Positions 57,924 to 64,000 of a stretch of DNA of 64,000 bases are shown here, one piece after another. Both the position numbers and the translations under genes were made by a program. The stretch spans positions 11,168,345 through 11,232,344 of the forward strand of contig CM073326.1 of NCBI GenBank assembly GCA_037043015.1, written 5' to 3'. This stretch comes from Bryum argenteum (lineage: Eukaryota > Streptophyta > Bryopsida > Bryales > Bryaceae). The notes under the pieces are model-generated. The model was not told the origin of the DNA, did no database searches, and worked only from the letters and a program-made list of their open reading frames with translations. Positions within the stretch are counted from its first letter, which is position 1, and the number at the start of each line of letters is the position of its first letter.

Positions 57924-58594
57924 AACCTCGAAAGCTTAAATGCATACGTAGACCACTCGAGCTTGTCCTTGCAAGTCAATCGGGTCAACGGGGCGGCAAT
58001 CTTAGGGTAATTTCGAATAAAGATTCGGTAGAAGTTGGCAAAACCAAGGAAACATTTATGCGTCTCGAGCGGTAGTTGGTTTCCGCCAATCAACAGCTTG
58101 TTTGAATCTTCTTTGGGTCCATGGATAGACTCTCTCCCGAAATGATGTAGCCTAGGAATTCGACTTGAGGTTGGTGAAAGACGCACTTTTCCAACTTGGC
58201 GTATAACCCGGCGGCGTAGCTTCTTCAATACCAATCGGACATGGTTGGTGTGATCTTCTTCATTCTTGGAGAACACCAATATGTCGTCGAGGTAGCAAAC
58301 AACAAAGTCGTTCAGGAACTCTCGGAACACGTCGTTCATTAAGTGTTGGAAGATGGCAGGTGCGTTGGTAAGACCAAAAGGCATAACATTGTATTCGAAA
58401 TGTCCATACCTCGTTCGGAATGCAGTCTTCCACTCGTCACCTTCCTTGATACGTACGAGGTTGTACGCTCCACGAAGATCGATCTTGGTGTAGATCTTTG
58501 CTTGACCGAGTTGGTCAAGGAGTCCCGAGATGAGTGGCAATGGATACCGATTCTTGATTGTAACCTTGTTCAGGCCGCGGTAGTCGACGCACAT
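57920..58594 (-). pseudogene. Reverse transcriptase of the Gypsy element
   Basis: [60 protein letters not shown] and the catalytic YLDDILVFS are all in one frame. After [20 protein letters not shown] the frame shifts, then [20 protein letters not shown] follows. Upstream text to 58830 ([15 protein letters not shown] in another frame) is the pre-RT segment. Strong assignment. Confidence 0.92.
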
Positions 58595-59264
58595 CCGAAA
58601 GGAACCGTCCTTCTTCTTGACGAATAGAATAGGAGCTCCGGCAGGTGATTTGGAGTGTCGGATGAAATTCTTTGCAAGATTTTCATCAAGGTATTCTAAT
58701 GTCTGACAAGCTCGTTTGCGAAAGGCGTAGATCGGGCCAAATGGTGGTTGTGCATCTTCTTGAAGTTCGATGCCACAATCAAAGGGTCGGTGTTGAGGAA
58801 GTGTGTTAGCATTCTTCTTCTCGAATTCGTCGAAAATTCTTCATATTGTCTTTGGTAGTTTAGTGGTTTTGGATATGTTGTGATGACGGAATTGTATAAA
58901 TTGCAAACATATTCCCGTCCTTGGCGACCCCTCATAAAGGCTCGGGCACCGACCATGAGCGGAGTTTTGACACGAGGACTTTGGGCTTAGGAAAGCAAGG
59001 CTGTAGGTTATTCTTAGGATGTTGTGAAGGAAATAGGGAGCTATAGTTTGATATGTAAGTTTTCGTATCTTCCAATCTATATTTGGATTGACCATTTTAA
59101 CCAAGAGAGACCTAAGACAAGAGGATTAGAAGGAGAGCTAATGATATTAAATACTACGATCTTTGGTGTCCTTCTAAGATAATACTCAAAGGCTTAGTTT
59201 CGTAGGTAACATCTCACCGAAAATCGGCCTACCGTCAATGACTCTCTCTTGATACGGGATATTT
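58595..59264 (-). other. Pre-RT segment, frameshifted
   Basis: Text corresponding to the linker between protease and RT is scattered over frames here. No other feature. Confidence 0.5.
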
Positions 59265-59498
59265 TTAGGAGCTGTAGGCGAGGTTATGACGTTTGACAAG
59301 GTCTCTATCAATAAAACAAGCGGAAGCTCCCGAATCTAACAAAGCTTTAACCTTTATACTATGCGGATGGAAATCTATTATAAGCGGGATATTAAAACAT
59401 CGAGAGGTTGAGAGGATAAGATAGGACACGATGGCGTAGAAACACTTGTCGGCCCCGCACGGTCCCTTCTTGTGGGTGGCGTTGTCGTTTTCCGACAT
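59265..59498 (-). pseudogene. Aspartic protease region of the Gypsy element
   Basis: IPLIIDFHPHSIKVKALLDS followed by GASACFIDRDLVKRH: the Asp-Ser-Gly motif of retropepsins with its following segment. Short and broken by frameshifts. Confidence 0.75.
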
Positions 59499-60354
59499 GA
59501 ACTCCCGTGGTTACGCTGCTGGCGCTTATAGTACCGCGAAATTTGTGCGGCCGATCTGCGGAGTTTAACGAGGCGGTTCCTCGGCCGTGGTATTTTTCTC
59601 CACAGTACAAGCATAGATGTTCTCTACGACGTCGTTCTTTCTCTTCTTCGGATAACTTCTTGACCTTTGAAGAGTCGATTTGCATGGATTCTACCGTCGA
59701 AGTGTTGAGTGGCGTGCGGCGAGATGGGGGTGTGTAGTCGGCTCGTCACGATCAAAGAGCAATCGTCGCTCTTCTTGCATTGCTCAAACAATCGGTTGTC
59801 GCAGTCGATTGCTTGAGTAATAGCCTCCGATAACGTGGTTGGCTTTAGCAAGTTCAGCAACAAGGTCTTGATATCGTCACGAAGTCCCCATCGAAACATA
59901 GTGATGAGAGCCGTATCGTTCCAATCAGTCAAGAAATTTGTTGAAACTACGCAGCGTGTGTGAAGTGGGCGTGAACGTTGTTGTAGGGAACGGAGTTTTG
60001 CGGTCGCTACGGGGCTCGATCCCTTTCTCCAAGCGTTACGCGATTTCTTCCAAAAGCGAGTCGCGGCTTGTCGAAGTGGAGAGTTTTCTCCAACAAAGAT
60101 GAGAACACGATAACGCGGTTCCGGTGAGCAAGAGTCCCGATGAATCCGACTTGTATTTCTTCCGTTGAGTATCTTTGAGGTTGGAGACGGAAAGCGAGGC
60201 GAATTTGATTCACAAAATCTCGAAGCTTCGTGCGATCTCCATCAAACTTATGCAGCAAGCTCAATCGAGGCTCCTTAGGTGCTTGTGGATGTGACACTTG
60301 GTTTTGCAACGAAGTGCCGCGTGGACTTGCGCGAGTCGCTTGGTGTTGTTCCAT
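59392..60354 (-). pseudogene. Gag with CCHC knuckle, frameshifted
   Basis: Pieces EQHQATRASPRGTSLQNQVS and KEPRLSLLHKFDGDRTKLRD followed by FVNQIRLAF at the start, then DDIKTLLLNLLKPTTLSEAI, and finally HLCLYCGEKYHGRGT. The first half of a CCHC zinc knuckle (C-x2-C-x4-H) is present; its last Cys is displaced by a frameshift. The KFDGDRTKLRDFxxQ text is typical of chromovirus gag. Confidence 0.75.
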
Positions 60355-60756
60355 GGCATGTCGTATGTTGGCATTCTCTTCTTTGTAGTTGTCGTATCAG
60401 GCGACCATCTCGAGATTTGAAAGCGTCGCCCATCTTGGATTAGAAAAGCACGGAGATTCACAAGTAGATGAAGTAACAAAGATTTCATTTGTGTACTCTA
60501 GGGATAATGACCGGAAGAAGCGATCTCAAGAGGTTCAAATAGAATTCTTCACTCCTCTGTCGGATAAAAATATCTCTTAGTTCACTCTTTGATCTAAAGA
60601 GAAAACGCATTTTTAGAACAACAGGACTTGGAGATAAAGGAAGTCGATTCAAGTCCATGCAAAAACTCTCATGAAAACCCTAAGACAGAACTTCTCTAGA
60701 AAATACTAAACGTAGAATCTCACGGACAAGAACGTGGTTAGTGACTCTCTTCAAAC

Positions 60757-61368
60757 TGTTGCGGACGGCAACTCAAAGACAAGACTCGTCGCGAGAATTG
60801 AGGAGACCTTAAATGGGAACCAAGAAAGACTAAAAGTGAGGAGATTCTTCACAGAAGACTCAAGATGATACTAGAAGGAAGACAAGAAGAACGAATATTG
60901 ATAAGAGGAGGAATAGATACAACTGGTGTTGAAGAGAGTGAAGAACAACGACCTTCAACTCTCTATATATACTAGGCTAGAAGAAACTTCCAGAGTAAGG
61001 TCCTAGAAGCTCCTATGGAACCTTCCGGAGACTCGTGGGAGCTTCCGGAATCTAGGAAGGTCAAGCGGAACCTTCCGGAAGTTTATGAAACCTTCCGGAA
61101 ACAATTGGATCCTTATGGAACTTTCCGGAAGCTTAGAGAACCTTCCGGAAACTACTAGAACTATCTGGAAGCTTCTGGAGGCTTCTGGAAACTACTAGAG
61201 CTATACGGAAGCTTGAGGAAGCTTTCGGAGACTCGTGGAAGGTTCTAGAACCTTCCAAAAAACTTGAACTTGCAAAATATACGGAATCTAGGAAATCTTT
61301 GAGAAGTAGGGCTGATCACGGTAAACTCATGGGGTGTGGATAATACCCAGTATGGCATGTCCGTGACA
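60757..61368 (-). repeat. LTR 2, shared by two internal regions, 612 bp
   Basis: Acts as 5' LTR for the 54795-61368 element and sits exactly at the 3' end of the next internal region (purine tract AAGGGGGGGT just beyond 61368 on the minus strand). It has the same GAA/TTC array (60981-61262, with the four-module site at 61238-61255) and TATA box (60964-60971). Confidence 0.92.
60981..61262 (-). promoter_or_regulatory. Heat-shock-element-like array in LTR 2 U3
   Basis: Same modules as in LTR 1. The TTCTAGAA core at 61238-61255 and the GAACCTTCCGGAA-type triplets are unchanged. Confidence 0.7.
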
Positions 61369-64000
61369 TCACCCCCCCTTCAAGGAACGAGTTCCACGAG
61401 TTCCCACACGAACCAATAATAAAACATAAAACGAGAATGTTCACGTGGGTTTCACGTGGACTAGACAAAGAGTAAATATACGGGATACGAATACCGTGAA
61501 AATCGAATGTCGGCGGCGGCGGAAAGTCGTGAGTTGTTTCTGAATCTGGCGGTAGAACGCAAAGCAACGGACGGCATAAAACCATGTGGTTGGCGACTTG
61601 AGACATCGGCGGTGGCGCTCGCGGCCCTACCAAATTTTCGGCCGGCGTGAGTTGAAGGCTGCCCCTGTAAAAAGCGAGGCTAGACAAGCGCGCGTCGTCG
61701 CCTCGTCGATACCCCCATCGTTTTGGTTCAAAGTCTCTGCATTTTTGCTGCACTGCAAGAAAAACTTACGGACTTGGTGCGGTGGCGGTGATGCATTGAA
61801 CCTAAACGCTTTTTAAATTTCGAGGGTATCGGCGATGAAACTCTTGGATTAACTCGGGAGAGTTCTTGAGGTTTGAGGCGGGCTCCCGGGTTCTTCTTTG
61901 CGCGTCGTAGCCATGCCAATGCACAAGATATTCGAGTTGTCGACGGTGGATGCGAGAGTCTAGAACCTCGAGACTTCAAATTCTTCATCGCCTTTCATCT
62001 CGATCGGTGGAGGAGGTTCTTGAATCATGTCCCGTGCGTAGATTCCTTATGCGATTGAGGAGAGATCATAGAAAAGCTGGATGAATCTTCATAGAGGCGG
62101 TAACTCCAACGGTAAGCCACCTTGTTGATTTGTTTGACGGCTGTGAATGGTCAAAGCGACGGTAGTCGAGTTTGTCGAGATGGCGGCGAGTCCTCAAATT
62201 TCGCCGTGATAGCCATACCTTATCACCAATAGAAATGGTGGATGTTCCTTACGAGACTGTCGGCGTTTATCTTACGGTGCTCTTGGGCTTCGAGGAGGCT
62301 CTGCTTCATACCATACGGATATCGGACAATCGAGTAGCAAGATCTGTGGCGGTGGATTCTCGAGAATGTTTAGATTGAATTGATCAATCGCAGGATGATG
62401 ACCGTAGTTTGCAAAAAGAAAGTGCATTGAGTAGACCCGCGCAGCGTGTTGTTGTAGGCAAACTCGGCGGCGGCAACAACTCCACCCAATTGTCTTCTTT
62501 GGTAGTTGATGGTGCGCGCAAATCTTGCTCAACACTTGATTGGCGCGCTCGGTTTGTCCGTCGATCCCGAGGATGGTATCTTGAAGATAAACGATCTCCG
62601 CCGAGAATCTTGAACAAAGACTGCGCGAACCGATGTGAAGTGCGTTCCGCGATCGGAAATGATGTCGTTGGGGAGGCCGTGGAGTGCTGTAGACATTGTC
62701 TACAAAAAGTCTTCTTTGTTTCTTCTCGTGCTTGTCTTGTTGCGGAATGAAGTGAGCCATCTTGGTCGGCCGGTCCACAACAACGAAGATGGAATCAAAA
62801 GTGTTGGACATTGGAAGGTCCACAATAAAATCCATGGATATGGATGTCCGTGGGGGTTTACGGAATCGGCGCAGCGGTGAAGCAACCCGTGCGGCCCGAT
62901 GACGAGGATCTTGGATCTAGAAACAGATGTCGCACGTTGTGACATAGTCTTCGCGGTTTTCCACATTTGAGGCCACCAAAAGTCTGCGGATAACGACTCC
63001 ATGGTCTTGTTGTAACCAAAGTGTCTGCCGATGGAAAGTCGTGTCGAGGGCTGGAGCGCTCGGGTCGGCATGGGCCTTGAGGGGACATAGAGTAGTCACG
63101 ATAATATTTAGCCCCCATCTCGAAAGCTGGAATCTTGGATGCATCATCTTGGGAGTTTCGCACGACGTGGAAGCTGTGCTGGAAGGCTGGTTGATTCGGG
63201 GATTCGAATCTATAACCTACGAATACGAGACTTGAGAGTCCCGACATGGAGATTCTTCAACATTGGAGACGCTAGGATTGCTCTTGACTTTCGAGGCCAA
63301 AGGGTGATTGTAAACTTACTCGGATATCTTGAGAAAAAATGCATCTTTGAAATTGTAGTGTGTGCGGTCTTAAGTGAAGTTGCTCAAGTTTGATGAGAGT
63401 AGTCTCTGTTGGTCGTATCTTTGCATCGCCTTCTTTAGGCGCAAGGTATGTTCGCCTAGAAAGTGCATCGAGCGAATTTGTTTGAGCGGGGCGATGCGTG
63501 ATTACAAAGTTGAATCGCGACAACGATATACTCAGCGGGCTTGTCGGCGATTGCACCTTAGCGGACATGAAATACTTAAGGTTCTTGTGATCGGTATGAG
63601 CTGTGACGGGATCTGGCACCTTCAAGGAAGTAGCGCCATTCTTGGAAAAAGTCGGCGATAGCTAAAAGCTTCTTGTCGTGAATCTCGTAATTGATCTCGG
63701 CGGCGGTAAATTTTCGCGAGTGGGCGCGGCGGGATGGATGGGCGTCCGTCGTCGTCGGTTGTGAAAGGACGCTCAAGGGCAAAATCGAAGCATCCGTTTC
63801 TAGGAAGAGCGACTTAAAATCGGGATGTGTGAGAATAAGGCGTTGTCGTAAACGCCTTCTTCAAAACCTCAAAGCCGTGCATACATAGACCGCTCGAGCT
63901 TGTCCTTGCAAGTCAATCGGGTCAGCGGGCGGCAATCTTAGGGTAATTTCGAATAAAGATTCGGTAGAAGTTGGCAAAACCAAGGAAACATTATGCGTCT
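61369..64000 (-). mobile_element. Second chromovirus internal region, truncated by the window end
   Basis: Repeats the first element's 3' half: chromodomain text (61728-61988, frameshifted), integrase (62272-63247, with SIFVVVDRPTKMAHFIPQ and HFGYNKTMESLSADFWWPQ), RNase H (63272-63782, [24 protein letters not shown]) and the start of RT. It has many small indels relative to the first copy. The rest lies beyond the window. Confidence 0.9.

Larger units (their letters stand above)
54795..61368 (-). mobile_element. Chromodomain Gypsy (Ty3) retrotransposon, full length, minus strand
   Basis: Bounded by LTRs 54795-55405 and 60757-61368. On the minus strand the order is LTR, gag, CCHC, protease, RT, RNase H, integrase, chromodomain, purine tract AAGGGGGGA, LTR: the Ty3/Gypsy chromovirus order. 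Every domain is present but the reading frame is broken several times. It is followed directly by a second internal region sharing the 60757-61368 LTR. Confidence 0.92.

Overview
This looks like a transposon-rich nuclear region from a land plant or close streptophyte relative. The evidence is spliced genes with GT-AG introns, a SETD9-like SET gene, a DUF4336 gene with a plastid-type N-terminus, a ClpX fragment, ubinuclein (HIRA-complex) sequences, and plant-type TIR elements: Stowaway (CTCCCTCCGTCCC), CACTA (CACTACAAGAAAAA / CACTACTAGAAAAG) and a chromodomain Gypsy element. The Gypsy reverse transcriptase and integrase look more like the fungal-like chromoviruses of seed-free plants than seed-plant types, so a bryophyte, lycophyte or fern is my guess. 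The species cannot be fixed from sequence alone.

Layout. 1-0.8 kb: 5' part of a ClpX gene (minus) with a probable GC-AG intron. 0.8-4 kb: AT-rich intergenic DNA. 4.6-12.2 kb: a composite mobile region. Nine hairpin palindromes, about 78 bp apart, precede a decayed DUF7869 gene; one more palindrome lies just before the gene and one just after. A second, GC-rich element (5341-8702) sits inside the array and carries a gag-like gene broken by one in-frame TGA. 12.6-17.1 kb: microsatellite, minisatellites, an RT-like remnant, a CACTA end and an intronless ubinuclein HUN-domain retrocopy. 17.2-22.7 kb: the conserved gene pair, a SETD9-like gene (minus, 4 exons, 417 aa) and a DUF4336 gene (plus, 6 exons, 458 aa), divergent from a gap of about 420 bp. 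23-31 kb: MITEs, including a TTAA-bounded element nested in a CACTA MITE. 31.9 and 43.8 kb: two small related genes, possibly cystatin-like. 34.7-38.7 kb: DNA bracketed by GGTGATCACC repeats with a histone-H3-like relic inside. 44.8-46.1 kb: a second ubinuclein copy split by a MITE. 47-54.6 kb: more MITEs and decayed transposon-like coding DNA. 54.8-64 kb: two chromovirus internal regions in tandem sharing one LTR.

Only the SETD9-like and DUF4336 genes, the two small paralogues, and perhaps ClpX look like functional host genes. The most notable signals are: heat-shock-element arrays next to the TATA box in the Gypsy LTRs; the palindrome array beside the DUF7869 gene; a family of TTAA-bounded, piggyBac-like MITEs; the two-member small-protein family; and the in-frame TGA in the gag-like gene.
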